DNA of 64,000 nt from JANWVO01 sp964458495 (lineage in GTDB: Bacteria; Acidobacteriota; Terriglobia; Bryobacterales; Bryobacteraceae): NCBI GenBank assembly GCA_964458495.1, contig CAYWJB010000014.1, forward strand, positions 1-64,000. The letters run 5' to 3'. Shown one piece after another: positions 24,813-34,010 of this stretch; the first letter of the stretch is position 1, and the number at the start of each line of letters is the position of its first letter. The position numbers were made by a program, and so were the translations under genes. A model generated the notes under the pieces. It saw only the letters and a program-made list of their open reading frames with translations, was not told the DNA's origin and made no database searches.

Positions 24813-25856
24813 TCACGCCGCCGTGTAGCTGCCCGCCCCGGCGCGGAAACACAGCCGCTCGCCATCCTCGGCCGGCTCCACCTGCACCACCTCGCCCGGA
24901 CGCGCCAGCCGCTCCAGCACCACGCGCGCCAGCGGCTGGATCACGTGCCGGTGCATCGTCCGCTTCAGCTCCCGCGCCCCGTACTCCGCGCTCGTCCCCT
25001 GCTCGAGCAGAAACCGCCGCGCCTCCCTCGTCAGCGACAACCGGAACGCCGCCTCCCCCAGCCGGCCCTCGATGTGCCGGTGCAGCTCCTCCAGTTGCAG
25101 GTCCAGGATCCGCTCGAACGCCGCCTCGTCCAGCGGCCGGTAGGTGAGAATCCGGTCGATCCGGTTCACGAACTCCGGCGAAAAGCGCCTCTTCACCGCG
25201 CCCAGCGCCACCCGCTCCAGCGTCCGCTCCGCTGCCCCTGCCGGCGCCGCCGCCGCCAGCCCGAACCGCTGCCGCGTCTGCCGCGCCATCTCCCGCGCGC
25301 CCAGGTTCGAGGTCAGAAAGATCAGGCTGCGCTCGAAGTTCACCGTCGTGTTGTCCCCCAGCTTCAGCGCCGCCTTGTCCAGCACTCCCAGCAGCAGCCG
25401 CCCCAGCGATGCCGCCGCCTTCTCGATTTCGTCGAACAGCACAATCGAAAGGCTCGAACGGTCGCTCGCCACCGCATTCAGCTTCGTCTGCGTCAGCATC
25501 GGCTGCGTTTCGCGGTGGCCGATATAGCCCGGCGGCGCCCCGATCAGCCGCGCCACCTCATGCTCCAGCTGGAACTCCCCGCAGTCGATCCGCAGCACGT
25601 GCCGCTCGCTCCCGTGCAGCGCTTCAGCCAGCGCCTCCACGGTCCGCGTCTTGCCCGTGCCCGTCGGGCCCAGCAGCAGGAAGACTCCCACCGGCCGCCC
25701 GGCCGGGCTGAGCCCCGCCTCGTACAGTTCCACATACGGGACAATCGCCCGGATCGCCTCCTCCTGGCCTACCACGCGCCTCAACAGGCGGTGCGCCAGC
25801 GCCGGCGGGCCGCCGGCCGGCTCCTCCCGCCGCAGCGGGATCACAGGGGCTCGCAT
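24813..25856 (-). CDS. Stand-alone AAA+ ATPase of the ClpA/ClpB second-module type
   Basis: 347 residues, only one AAA-2 module and its ClpB-like D2 C-terminal domain. Motifs: Walker A GPTGTGKTRTVEALAE, the pore/substrate loop GAPPGYIGH, Walker B LSIVLFDEIEKA, sensor 1 IFLTSN, Arg finger FVNRIDRIL, and the small domain YGARELKRTMHRHV. It lacks an N-domain, a first ATPase module and the middle coiled coil of ClpB (about 850 aa) or ClpA. A ClpP-docking loop is not evident. It may be a dedicated remodelling ATPase with its own partner; partner unknown. Confidence 0.8.
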   Translation of the reverse strand: MRAPVIPLRREEPAGGPPALAHRLLRRVVGQEEAIRAIVPYVELYEAGLSPAGRPVGVFLLLGPTGTGKTRTVEALAEALHGSERHVLRIDCGEFQLEHEVARLIGAPPGYIGHRETQPMLTQTKLNAVASDRSSLSIVLFDEIEKAAASLGRLLLGVLDKAALKLGDNTTVNFERSLIFLTSNLGAREMARQTRQRFGLAAAAPAGAAERTLERVALGAVKRRFSPEFVNRIDRILTYRPLDEAAFERILDLQLEELHRHIEGRLGEAAFRLSLTREARRFLLEQGTSAEYGARELKRTMHRHVIQPLARVVLERLARPGEVVQVEPAEDGERLCFRAGAGSYTAA

Positions 25857-25948
25857 GCGCGCCTCTCACCTCCGCGCGCATTGTACACGCACTTGGCAAA
25901 CCGCCCCGCCGCCTCCAACCCCGCTCCACACTCTGGAACCGCCGCGTC

Positions 25949-27079
25949 TCAGGCCCCGGAAGCCGCCAGAAATGAATGAATTGCCCGCAGAATCCGCTCG
26001 CTCGCCCGCCCGTCCCCAAAAGGATTGCGAACCCGCGTGAACGCCTCCCGCGCCTCCGCTGAATCCAGCAGCCGCCCGGCGCTGTATACGATCCTTTCCG
26101 GGTCCGTCCCCACCAGAATCGCCGCCCCCGCCTCCACCGCCTCCTGCCGCTCCGTCTTCTCCCGCATCACCAGCACCGGCTTGCCAAACGACGGCCCCTC
26201 TTCCTGCACTCCGCCGCTGTCTGTCAGCAGAATGTCCGCCCGCCGCATCAGGTCCACGAAAGGCACATAGTCAAGCGGTTCCACCAGCCGCACGCCTTCC
26301 ACCCCGCCCAGCATCCGCTCCACCACCTCCCGCACGTTCGGGTTCGGATGCACCGGATAGACGATCTCGACGTCGCCCCGCCCCGCCAGCCTCCGCACCG
26401 CCTCGCAGATCCGGACAAACCCTTCGCCGAAGCTCTCCCGCCGGTGCGCCGTCATCAGGATCAGCTTCCTGCCCGCAGCCGGCACACTGCCCTCGAAACC
26501 CTGCCACTCGCCCCTTTCCAGCCGCTCGCGGACATACAGCAGAGCGTCGATCCCCGTGTTGCCCGTCACGAAGATCCGCTCCCTTTCCACTCCCTCCCGC
26601 AGCAGGTTCTCCGCCGCACGCGGCGTCGGCGCAAAGTGCAGCGCCGCCAGCCGCCCGGTCATCACGCGGTTCATCTCTTCCGGAAACGGCTGCGTCATGT
26701 CCCCGGTGCGCAGCCCCGCCTCCACGTGCCCCGAAGCAATCCGCCGGTGGAAGCAGGCGAGCGCTCCCGCCATCGTCGTCGTCGTGTCGCCCTGAACCAG
26801 GACGAAGTCCGGCCGCTCCGCCACGAGCACCGGGTCCAGACGTTCGAGGATCCGCGCCGTCAGTGCGTTCAGCGGCTGATCGGGCGCCATCACGTCCAGA
26901 TCGTGATCCGGCTCCACCCCGAACCGCCCGAGCATGGCGTCGAGCATCTCGCGGTGCTGCGCGGTCACGCACACTCGCGCCTCGAATTCTTCGCGCTCGC
27001 GCATCCCCAGGATCAGCGGACACAGCTTCACCGCCTCGGGACGCGTTCCAAAAACGAAAAGAACCCTGTAGCGTTTCAT
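25949..27079 (-). CDS. wecB: UDP-N-acetylglucosamine 2-epimerase (non-hydrolysing)
   Basis: 376 residues. WecB interconverts UDP-GlcNAc and UDP-ManNAc. Family pattern: RVLFVFGTRPEAVKLCPLIL, VTAQHREMLDAMLGRF, VQGDTTTTMAGALAC, HVEAGLRTGDM, GNTGIDALL and LTDSGGVQEEGPSFGKPVLV. It supplies ManNAc for surface polysaccharides. It lies 48 nt downstream of infA on the same strand. Confidence 0.94.
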   Translation of the reverse strand: MKRYRVLFVFGTRPEAVKLCPLILGMREREEFEARVCVTAQHREMLDAMLGRFGVEPDHDLDVMAPDQPLNALTARILERLDPVLVAERPDFVLVQGDTTTTMAGALACFHRRIASGHVEAGLRTGDMTQPFPEEMNRVMTGRLAALHFAPTPRAAENLLREGVERERIFVTGNTGIDALLYVRERLERGEWQGFEGSVPAAGRKLILMTAHRRESFGEGFVRICEAVRRLAGRGDVEIVYPVHPNPNVREVVERMLGGVEGVRLVEPLDYVPFVDLMRRADILLTDSGGVQEEGPSFGKPVLVMREKTERQEAVEAGAAILVGTDPERIVYSAGRLLDSAEAREAFTRVRNPFGDGRASERILRAIHSFLAASGA

Positions 27080-27127
27080 CGGGTGAGCCGCGCGGCTCGG
27101 CGTGCGGCCCTGAGCTTCAGAGGGGGC

Positions 27128-27352
27128 TTACTTGTGACGGTACGTGATGCGCCCTTTGGTCAGATCGTACGGCGACATCTCCAGGGTCACCCGGTCGCCC
27201 GCCAGCACCCGGATGCGGTTCCTTCTCAGTTTCCCCGCCAGATGCGCCAGCACCACCCGGCTCTGGTCCTGGTCGAGCTGCACGCTGAAAAGCCCGCTGG
27301 GGAATTTCTCCACCACCGTGCCGGTCACCTCAATGCAATCTTCCTTGCTCAT
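27128..27352 (-). CDS. infA: Translation initiation factor IF-1
   Basis: 74 residues forming one S1/OB fold: SKEDCIEVTGTVVEKFPSG, then LAHLAGKLRRNRIRVLAGDR and YDLTKGRITYRHK. IF-1 blocks the A site during initiation. The frame is open to 27493, but the family start is ATG 27350-27352. It is not in a ribosomal-protein operon here, being found between ubiD-like and wecB genes; the space 27353-27452 is AT-richer and may hold its promoter. Confidence 0.96.
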   Translation of the reverse strand: MSKEDCIEVTGTVVEKFPSGLFSVQLDQDQSRVVLAHLAGKLRRNRIRVLAGDRVTLEMSPYDLTKGRITYRHK

Positions 27353-27452
27353 CGTCCTCCCGTGAGACGTGGATCTCGGCGCGCGCCCGAAGGCCGGATT
27401 CGCGCATTCCCAGTATATCCCACCCTCATTTCTGCCAAATTTCCGCGACGCA

Positions 27453-28913
27453 TCACCCGCGCCCAAGGTATTTCGCAGGATCCGCTTCGTCAAACGCCGC
27501 CCGCCGGAACTCCTCCTTCATCGCCCACGGAACCGTGCAATCGAAGATCGTCTTGCATGAGATCCCCTCGGCGCGGATCGAGGGGCTGAACCCGGGCGAC
27601 TGCGACGGATCCAGCGGGTGGCAACGCACGCCGGGAATGAACACCGTGCTCGCGTCGCCCTGATAGCGCGTCGTCATCGCCCACAGCACCTCGTCTGTCT
27701 GGAACAGGTCGACGTCTTCGTCCACCAGAATCACGTGCTTCAGCTCGGGGAACGCGGCGAAGGCCACGAGCGCCGCCTGCCGCTGCCTCCCCTCGTCGCG
27801 CGGCTCCGCCTTGCGGAATTGCAGAATTGCCAGATACTTCCCGCCTCCGGCGGGGTGGCAGTACACGTTCCGCACCCGCCCCGGCATGGCGCGCTCCGCC
27901 ATCTGCAGAATGCTCGCCTCGGTCGGAATCCCCGCCAGCTGGCAGTGCTCCGTTCCCGGCCCGACAATGGTCTGCAAAACCGGATCGCGCCGGTGCGTCA
28001 CCGCCGTCACCCGGATCACCGGCAGCGCCGCCTGCGCCTTGCCCATGTAGCCGGGAAACTCCGGCATGCTGTAGCCTGTGCTTGTCTGCACGTCTTCGCG
28101 GATCCGCTCGCCCGGCAGAATCTCTCCTTCGATCACGAACTCCGCATCCGCCACCGCCTCCACCGGCTGCGAAACGCACCTCGCCAGCCGCACCGCCCGC
28201 CTCCGCAGTCCGCCTGCAATGGCCAGCTCATCGAATCCCAGCGGCGTGGCCGGCGGCTCGAAACATGCCGCAAGGTAGATGGCCGGATCCATGCCGATGC
28301 TGATCGACACCGGCAGCGCCTCCCCGCGCGCCTCGGCCTTCGCCCGGAACAAGTCGATGTGCCGCCCCGGCGCGAAGTACACGCTCAGCCGGTCCGGCCC
28401 CTGCACACACAGCCGGTGAATGGTGACGTCTGCCTCGCCCGTCTCCGGATCGCGCGCCCGCAGCAGCCCCATCGTGATGTATGGGCCCGCATCCAGCCGC
28501 GTGTTGGTGGGCGCGGGCACGATCCTCCTCACGTCCAGCGGCTCTCGGATCACCACCTCCTGGCACGGCGCCTCTTCCGCCACTGTCGCTTGCTCCGGCC
28601 TCTCCAGCGCCTCCAGCATCCGGAAGCCCACCCGCTCCGGCTCCGTCCCCAGCAGCAGCGCCACTCTGCGCCTTGTGCCCAGCACGCCCGCCACCACAGG
28701 CACGCTGTATCCTCTCACTTGACGAAACAGCATCGCCGGACCCGCCGGCGCCGGCGGCATCACCGGCGCGCCCGCGCCCACGCGCCGGTACACCGCCGCC
28801 AGCTCCGCCTCCGGGTCCACCTCCACGCCCGTCTCCACCAGCTCGCCCGGCACGCTCGCCAGATACTCGAGCGCCGTCCGCAGATCGCAGATCTCTTCCG
28901 CTCTCATCTTCAC
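27453..28913 (-). CDS. UbiD family (prenylated-FMN) decarboxylase
   Basis: 486 residues, with the family's RTALEYLASVPGELVETG opening, the Arg/Glu catalytic region with TNTRLDAGPYITMG, DVTIHRLCVQGPDRLS and the C-terminal VLVDEDVDLF, WAMTTRYQGD. UbiD enzymes reversibly decarboxylate aromatic or unsaturated acids using prFMN from UbiX; no ubiX is in the window. The start is GTG at 28913, overlapping the esterase stop by 4 nt; ATG 28907 is an alternative. Substrate unknown; ubiquinone/menaquinone, phenylpropanoid or other acids are all possible. Confidence 0.85.
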   Translation of the reverse strand: MKMRAEEICDLRTALEYLASVPGELVETGVEVDPEAELAAVYRRVGAGAPVMPPAPAGPAMLFRQVRGYSVPVVAGVLGTRRRVALLLGTEPERVGFRMLEALERPEQATVAEEAPCQEVVIREPLDVRRIVPAPTNTRLDAGPYITMGLLRARDPETGEADVTIHRLCVQGPDRLSVYFAPGRHIDLFRAKAEARGEALPVSISIGMDPAIYLAACFEPPATPLGFDELAIAGGLRRRAVRLARCVSQPVEAVADAEFVIEGEILPGERIREDVQTSTGYSMPEFPGYMGKAQAALPVIRVTAVTHRRDPVLQTIVGPGTEHCQLAGIPTEASILQMAERAMPGRVRNVYCHPAGGGKYLAILQFRKAEPRDEGRQRQAALVAFAAFPELKHVILVDEDVDLFQTDEVLWAMTTRYQGDASTVFIPGVRCHPLDPSQSPGFSPSIRAEGISCKTIFDCTVPWAMKEEFRRAAFDEADPAKYLGRG

Positions 28914-29812
28914 CGTCCCGAACCTGGCGCTGCGCCCTTCAGGCGTTCATCGAGAAACGCCAGCACCATCGCCCGCGCCACGGCGCTCTGAAACTCAGGC
29001 CCGCCGTGCCCTGCTCCCGCGATCTTGTAAAACGTCGCCGGCACTCCCGCCTTCCGCAGCGCTTCGAACAACAGTTCGCTCTGGTGCACGGGCACCAGCG
29101 GATCGCGTTCTCCGTGGAGGATCAGGAACGGCGCGTCCCCGCTGTCCACATACGTCACCGGGTTCGCCCGCGCCACCTTCTCCGCGTTCTCCCGGATCGG
29201 TCCCCCGACCAGCTGCGACTCCGGCGACTCCGCCGGATCGTGCTTCATCCCGCCCGGCAACGCATGCGCATCCATCTGGAGAAAATCCGTCGGCCCGAAG
29301 AAATCCACCACCGCCTGCACACGCGTGGAAACCTCCGGGTCGTGTCCCGGACCCTCCAATTCCTTCACCCCCACGCTCACTCCCAACAGCGCCGCCAGAT
29401 GCCCGCCCGCCGATGCGCCCCACGCCGCCATTCTCTCCGGGTCCAGCCCGTGCTCCCCCGCGTGCCGCCGCAGCCACCGCACCGCCGCCTTCGCGTCCTC
29501 GATCTGCGCCGGGAATTTCGCTTCCTGGCTCAGCCGGTAGTTGAACGCCGCCACCGCGTAGCCGTGCTGCGTCAGCCATAGCGCGCCGCGCGTCTGCCCG
29601 TCGTCCTTGCTTCCTGCGCGCCACGCGCCGCCATAGACCCACAACACCACGGGCAGCGGCCTCTGCGCGGCTTCCGGCAGATACAGGTCCAGCAGCAGGT
29701 CTCTTCCGCCGGGACTCGAATAAACAACGTTCTTGACTGCCCTCACGCCCGGCGGCGCCTGCGCCGCCGCTGCGGCTGCCAGAACCAGTGGGAACAACCA
29801 GGCCGCTCTCAT
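28910..29812 (-). CDS. Exported alpha/beta-hydrolase (BD-FAE/esterase type)
   Basis: 300 residues. Signal peptide MRAAWLFPLVLAAAAAAQ, then the alpha/beta-hydrolase fold: LLLDLYLPEAAQRPLPVVLW, an oxyanion VYGGAWRAGSK (HGG-like), the nucleophile elbow AAWGASAGGHLAAL (Ser in GxSxG), FLILHGERDPLVPV (acid) and GAGHGGPEF (His). A complete catalytic triad is visible, so it is probably an active periplasmic esterase. Coupled to the UbiD-family gene downstream by a 4-nt overlap. Confidence 0.88.
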   Translation of the reverse strand: MRAAWLFPLVLAAAAAAQAPPGVRAVKNVVYSSPGGRDLLLDLYLPEAAQRPLPVVLWVYGGAWRAGSKDDGQTRGALWLTQHGYAVAAFNYRLSQEAKFPAQIEDAKAAVRWLRRHAGEHGLDPERMAAWGASAGGHLAALLGVSVGVKELEGPGHDPEVSTRVQAVVDFFGPTDFLQMDAHALPGGMKHDPAESPESQLVGGPIRENAEKVARANPVTYVDSGDAPFLILHGERDPLVPVHQSELLFEALRKAGVPATFYKIAGAGHGGPEFQSAVARAMVLAFLDERLKGAAPGSGR

Positions 29813-29892
29813 GGATTCCCTCCCATCTTACGTCCGCCCCTCCCCGCCCGCGCGCGCAAAGCCGCATAGAATGGAGCCGCGGAGACCCTTCC

Positions 29893-31833
29893 ATGCCGCC
29901 ACGCCTGGCTGCCGTCCTGCTCTTCTGTGCTGCCGCCTCCGCACAGTCTTTGCCAGGCACTGCACCCCTCTCCACTTCCGAAGACCCTGCCGCGGAAATC
30001 GTCTCCGGCATCGGCCGCTACCTCCAGCGCATCCACGCCTGGTTCGCCGAACGCCGCGACCCCGATCCCCGCCACCTGCGCCTCCTGCTCGGCGCCGTCG
30101 ATCCGCGCCTCGAACCGGTTGCCATGGAACCTGTGGGCACAACGGACCGCTCCCCCGTGCTCGCCGCCACGGATTCCTTCGAGCTCTTCGCCGTCCGCTG
30201 GCCCGCGCTCGAGGGCGTTCATGGCGAAGGCCTCTATCTGCGCCAGCTCTCCACGCCTCGCCACCTCGTCATCTTCCTCCCCGGACCGGACCGCCTGCCC
30301 GAGCAATGCCAGGAGATGTTCGAATTCGCGGCCGCCGGCGCTGACGTCCTCGTTCCGGTTCAGTTGCGCCGCTCCGCTCCGCCTCCGCCCGCTCCAGGCG
30401 GCTGGGCCAAACACCTGGGCGAACGCGAGTGGATCCGCCGCATGGGCTTCCCGCTCGGACGCCACCCGCTCGGCTTCGAAGTGCAGAAGGTGATCGCCGC
30501 CGTCGAATGGTGGAAGCAGCGCCACCGCGAAGCGGCCGTGTTTGTCACAGGGGTCTCCGATGGCGCGTGGGTGGCGCAGTTCGCCGCGGTTCTCGAACCC
30601 CGCATCGCCCGCGTGGAGGCGCTCGACGGAAGCATCGAGCCTGCCGGTCCCCTTGAGCAGCCGCTCGACCGCATCGTCTTCGCCCTCGTCCGCTTCTTCG
30701 GCGACAGGGACCTCCGCGGGCTCTTGCGCTCTCGCCTGGCCGCCGCGCCGCGCCTGCCTGCCTCGCCCGTGCGGCTCCCCTCCATCGATGCCGAAGCCCG
30801 CGCCGCAAGACAGGTACGCGAGCTGGAAGACTTCCTCCAGCGCCTCGCCCGCCGCTCCCGCCGCGTGCGCGACGAACTCTGGTCCAACATTCGCGGCGCA
30901 ACGCCCGGCGAGTGGCGCCGCGCAGCCGCGCCGCTCGAACGGCGCATCCGCGAAGAGGTGATCGGCGAACTGCCTGCTGAGTCCTGCCCGTCCGATCCGC
31001 GCTCGCGCCTCGCTGCGGAAACCCCTCTCTACCGCGCCTGGGACGTCCGCCTCAACGTCCGCCCCGAGTTTCCCGCCCGCGGCGTGCTCCTGCTGCCCGC
31101 GCGCATCGAGGCGGGCGCGCGCCTGCCGCTCATCGTCGTCCAGCACGGTTTACAGGGAAGCCCTCAGGACCTCTTCGGCCAGAGCCGCGAATCCCGCGCC
31201 TTCGCCACCTACCGCAACTACGCAGAGACCCTCGTGCGCGAAGGCTTCGCCGTCTACCTGCCGCAGAACCCCTACACGGGCGACTTCCGCTGGCTGGTCC
31301 GCCTCGCCCACCCCCTCGGCCTCACCCTGTTCAGCTTCATCCGCGAGCAGTACCGCGTCGCGCTCGATTGGCTCTCCTCGCTGCCCATGATCGACCCCGA
31401 ACGCATCGGCTTCTACGGGCTCTCCTACGGCGGCAAGACTGCCTTGCGCGTGCCGCCCTTCGACCCGCGCTTCCGCGCCGTCGTCTGCGCCGGCGATTTC
31501 AATGAATGGATCGGCAAGCTCACCACCACCGAAGAGCCCTGGAGCTACCTGTTCACCGACGAATACGACGTGCCGGAGTGGAACCTCGCCCACATCGCCA
31601 GCCACGCCGAGCTGGCCATGCTCATCGCGCCCCGCCCGTTCCTCGTCGAGCGCGGCCACCGCGACGGCGTCGGCATCGATGAATGGGTGCTGGCCGAGTT
31701 CGCCCGCGTCCGGCGCTTCTATGACGAAACCAGCATCGGCGAGCGCGCTGCCATTGCGTTCTTCAACGGGCCGCACCGCATCGACGGCGAGGAGGCGCTG
31801 CGCTTCTTCCGCCGCTGGCTCAGCCGCCCATGA
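29893..31833 (+). CDS. Large exported alpha/beta-hydrolase
   Basis: 646 residues with signal peptide (MPPRLAAVLLFCAAASAQ) and a long N-terminal region (about 20-380) of unknown fold containing a VFVTGVSDGAW segment that looks like a degenerate second hydrolase elbow. The C-terminal third is a dienelactone-hydrolase/acetyl-xylan-esterase-like domain: PLIVVQHGLQGSPQDLFGQ (oxyanion), RIGFYGLSYGGKTALR (GxSxG) and a FLVERGHRDGVG acid-region, ending HRIDGEEALRF with a His. It is divergent from the esterase at 28910 across an 80-nt space. Substrate unknown. Confidence 0.8.
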   Translation: MPPRLAAVLLFCAAASAQSLPGTAPLSTSEDPAAEIVSGIGRYLQRIHAWFAERRDPDPRHLRLLLGAVDPRLEPVAMEPVGTTDRSPVLAATDSFELFAVRWPALEGVHGEGLYLRQLSTPRHLVIFLPGPDRLPEQCQEMFEFAAAGADVLVPVQLRRSAPPPPAPGGWAKHLGEREWIRRMGFPLGRHPLGFEVQKVIAAVEWWKQRHREAAVFVTGVSDGAWVAQFAAVLEPRIARVEALDGSIEPAGPLEQPLDRIVFALVRFFGDRDLRGLLRSRLAAAPRLPASPVRLPSIDAEARAARQVRELEDFLQRLARRSRRVRDELWSNIRGATPGEWRRAAAPLERRIREEVIGELPAESCPSDPRSRLAAETPLYRAWDVRLNVRPEFPARGVLLLPARIEAGARLPLIVVQHGLQGSPQDLFGQSRESRAFATYRNYAETLVREGFAVYLPQNPYTGDFRWLVRLAHPLGLTLFSFIREQYRVALDWLSSLPMIDPERIGFYGLSYGGKTALRVPPFDPRFRAVVCAGDFNEWIGKLTTTEEPWSYLFTDEYDVPEWNLAHIASHAELAMLIAPRPFLVERGHRDGVGIDEWVLAEFARVRRFYDETSIGERAAIAFFNGPHRIDGEEALRFFRRWLSRP

Positions 31834-31837
31834 GCCT

Positions 31838-32041
31838 CTACCGCAGCCGGGACGCCCACCTCAGGAACCGCCACAGCTCCCGCCGGTGCTCAGCGCAAAA
31901 GCGCCAGAACTCGCCCGCCCCGATGCCGGCTGCCTCCATGCCCCAATAGGTCTCGATCCGCCACCGCAAGTACGGGCTCTTCCACGGCGTCAGGCGGTAG
32001 CCCCGGCTCGCCCTCCACAGGAACCGCAATGCACCCCACAT
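31838..32041 (-). CDS. Small Trp/Arg-rich hypothetical protein
   Basis: 67 residues with many Trp, Arg and Tyr residues (WGALRFLWRASRGYRL, WKSPYLRWRIETYWGME), no signal peptide. It is 12 nt downstream of the VWFA gene on the same strand and converges with the hydrolase gene 4 nt away. Small proteins of this composition occur next to VWFA or sugar-related genes in acidobacteria; function unknown. Confidence 0.55.
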   Translation of the reverse strand: MWGALRFLWRASRGYRLTPWKSPYLRWRIETYWGMEAAGIGAGEFWRFCAEHRRELWRFLRWASRLR

Positions 32042-32053
32042 CGCCGTCCCGTC

Positions 32054-32986
32054 TCAGCGGCTAGCGCGCTTGTTCGGCTCCGGCGTCGCATAGTAGCCGC
32101 TGCGCGTGCGCACGGAGTAGCGCCCGCCGGAAGTCACCACCCGGATCGAGCGGAATGTGCCGTCCAGGTTCTGGTTCAGCGGCGAGTATGCGATCACATA
32201 CTGGTTGCGGATGTCGTGCGCCACCTGCTCGGCGATCTGCTCCACCTCCGCCGCGTCCCCCGGGTAATAGCTCGCCCCGCCGGAGGCGCGCGTCATCGCG
32301 TCAATCGCCCGCATGGCGCGCTTCCGGTCGCGCGCGTCGTCCTTGCCCAGGATGCCGATGCCGTAAATCAGCACCTCGCTGCGGTGCACCTTCTCCACCA
32401 GTTTCTCGAGCGTCACGCCCGTCGACGCCGTGTCGTTGCCGTCCGTGATCACCAGCAGGACCTTCTTGTCCTTCTTGCCTTCCTGCTTCAGGTAGTCGAT
32501 CGACATCGACACCGCGTCGCGCAATGCCGTCCCGCCGCGGCTGTCGATCCGCCCCACGCCCTCCTCCAGCTTGGTGATGTCGCTGGTGAAAGGCACATCG
32601 AGGTACGCCTCGTCGTTGAAGTTCACAACGAACACCTCGTCCTGCGGATTCGACGCCTTCACCAGCCGCAGCGCCGCCGCTTCCACGCGCGCCCGCTTCT
32701 CCCGCATCGAGCCGCTGTTGTCGATCACGATCCCCAGGCTCACCGGCACGTCCTCGCGCTTGAAGAGCCGGATCGGCTGCTCCACCTTGTTCTCATACAC
32801 CTTGAACGCGCTCTGCGGCAGGTTCGTGATCAGCCCCCCCTTGCGGTCCACCACCGCGCAATGCAGCACCACCAGCCGCGTGTCCACGCGGATCACGCTC
32901 TGGTCGTCCGGCGTGAGCGGCTGCTGCGCGTCGGCCGCCGCGGCGGCCAGCAGAAGGCAGGCCGCCAGTTTACTGAGTCGGTGCAT
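32054..32986 (-). CDS. VWFA-domain protein (acidobacterial type), second of a pair
   Basis: 310 residues. Signal peptide (MHRLSKLAACLLLAAAAADA), a Ser/Thr-rich linker and a beta-rich segment with FKVYENKVEQPIRLF, then a von Willebrand A domain with the metal site LGIVIDNSGSMREKRAR, further DAFTS-like GGTALRDAVSM and LLVITDGNDTAST. The C-terminus ends with the acidobacterial NQYVIAYSPLNQNLDGTF pattern. Likely a secreted or periplasmic adhesion/assembly protein. The ATG at 32984-32986 is preferred to the upstream one at 33008-33010; it overlaps the preceding gene by 17 nt. Confidence 0.85.
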   Translation of the reverse strand: MHRLSKLAACLLLAAAAADAQQPLTPDDQSVIRVDTRLVVLHCAVVDRKGGLITNLPQSAFKVYENKVEQPIRLFKREDVPVSLGIVIDNSGSMREKRARVEAAALRLVKASNPQDEVFVVNFNDEAYLDVPFTSDITKLEEGVGRIDSRGGTALRDAVSMSIDYLKQEGKKDKKVLLVITDGNDTASTGVTLEKLVEKVHRSEVLIYGIGILGKDDARDRKRAMRAIDAMTRASGGASYYPGDAAEVEQIAEQVAHDIRNQYVIAYSPLNQNLDGTFRSIRVVTSGGRYSVRTRSGYYATPEPNKRASR

Positions 32987-33950
32987 AATACCCTTGCCGG
33001 TGCAGCGCACGCAGAGGCGGCAAGCCGCGCGGCTGATTCAATTTTACCGAGATCCGGCGGTACTTCCCGTCCCGGTTCGGGTTCTTCGAGATGTAGCCGA
33101 GCACATACTGGTTCCGCAACTCCAGCCCGATCTTGGCCGCAATGTCCGGCAGGTCATTCAGGTTGTCCACCGGGAAGTGCCGCCCGCCGGTCATCTCCGC
33201 CAGATCGCTCAACAGCCCCGGCCCGGCCAGCTCTTCCGCTGTCCGCCCCCGCGCACCGATCGGTTCGAAGATGCCGATCGCGTAGACCTGCGCGTCGGCT
33301 TCCTTCAGCACGTTGCGGATCTCGGTTTCCGTGTAGCGGCTCGAGTTGTCGCCCCCGTCGGAGATCACCAGCAGCGCCCTGCGCGGATTACGCCCTTTCT
33401 TCAGCGTCTGCATCGCCAGATAGAGCGCATCCAGCAGCGCCGTACGCCCCTTGGCCTGCGTGAACGTCAGCCGGTTCTGGATCTCCTCCACCTCGCGCGT
33501 GAAGGGCACCACCAGCTGCGGGCGGTCGTTGAACTGGATCAGGAAGAACTCGTCCTCCGGGTTCGCCGTCTTGAAGAACGCCGCCGCCGCCTGCCGGCTC
33601 TTGTTCAGCTTGTTGCCCATCGAGCCGCTGGCGTCGAAGACCATCCCGATGGAGATCGGCGCGTCAAAGCTGGCGAAGTAGGTGATCTCCTGCTCCACCT
33701 TGTCCTCGTACAGGCGGAAGTTCTCCTTCTCCATGCCCGTCACGATCTGGTTCAGCGGCGTCGTCACCGTGATCGGCACCAGCACCAGATTGGTGTCGAT
33801 CCGCAGGTTCGGCGTGATGCGCTCGTTCTCCGGCGCCTCCGCCCGCGGCTTCACTCTCGGCGTGATCGAAGGCCGGGCTTCCTGCCCCCACAGCCCCTCT
33901 GCCGCCCCGCAGGCGAGCCAAACCAGGCATGGCAGGATCCACCCCTTCAT
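32970..33950 (-). CDS. VWFA-domain protein (acidobacterial type), first of a pair
   Basis: 326 residues, homologous to the next gene. Signal peptide MKGWILPCLVWLACGAAEG, then the same layout: NFRLYEDKVEQEITYFASFD, MIDAS SIGMVFDASGSMGNKLNK, LLVISDGGDNSSRYTETE and the C-terminal NQYVLGYISKNPNRDGKYR. Tandem duplication is likely. The two genes overlap by 17 nt and form one unit; an AAAGGAG box lies just upstream of this ATG. Confidence 0.86.
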   Translation of the reverse strand: MKGWILPCLVWLACGAAEGLWGQEARPSITPRVKPRAEAPENERITPNLRIDTNLVLVPITVTTPLNQIVTGMEKENFRLYEDKVEQEITYFASFDAPISIGMVFDASGSMGNKLNKSRQAAAAFFKTANPEDEFFLIQFNDRPQLVVPFTREVEEIQNRLTFTQAKGRTALLDALYLAMQTLKKGRNPRRALLVISDGGDNSSRYTETEIRNVLKEADAQVYAIGIFEPIGARGRTAEELAGPGLLSDLAEMTGGRHFPVDNLNDLPDIAAKIGLELRNQYVLGYISKNPNRDGKYRRISVKLNQPRGLPPLRALHRQGYYAPTQ

Positions 33951-34010
33951 GGCCGGTCTCCTTTGCCCGCACCCTGAGTATATAGCAGCTTTTTCGTGCT
34001 ATGCTCGATT

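Noticed and set aside
29788..29892. N-terminal extension of the large hydrolase from ATG 29788
   Set aside because: ATG 29893 opens directly into a proper signal peptide; the upstream codons have no such feature.
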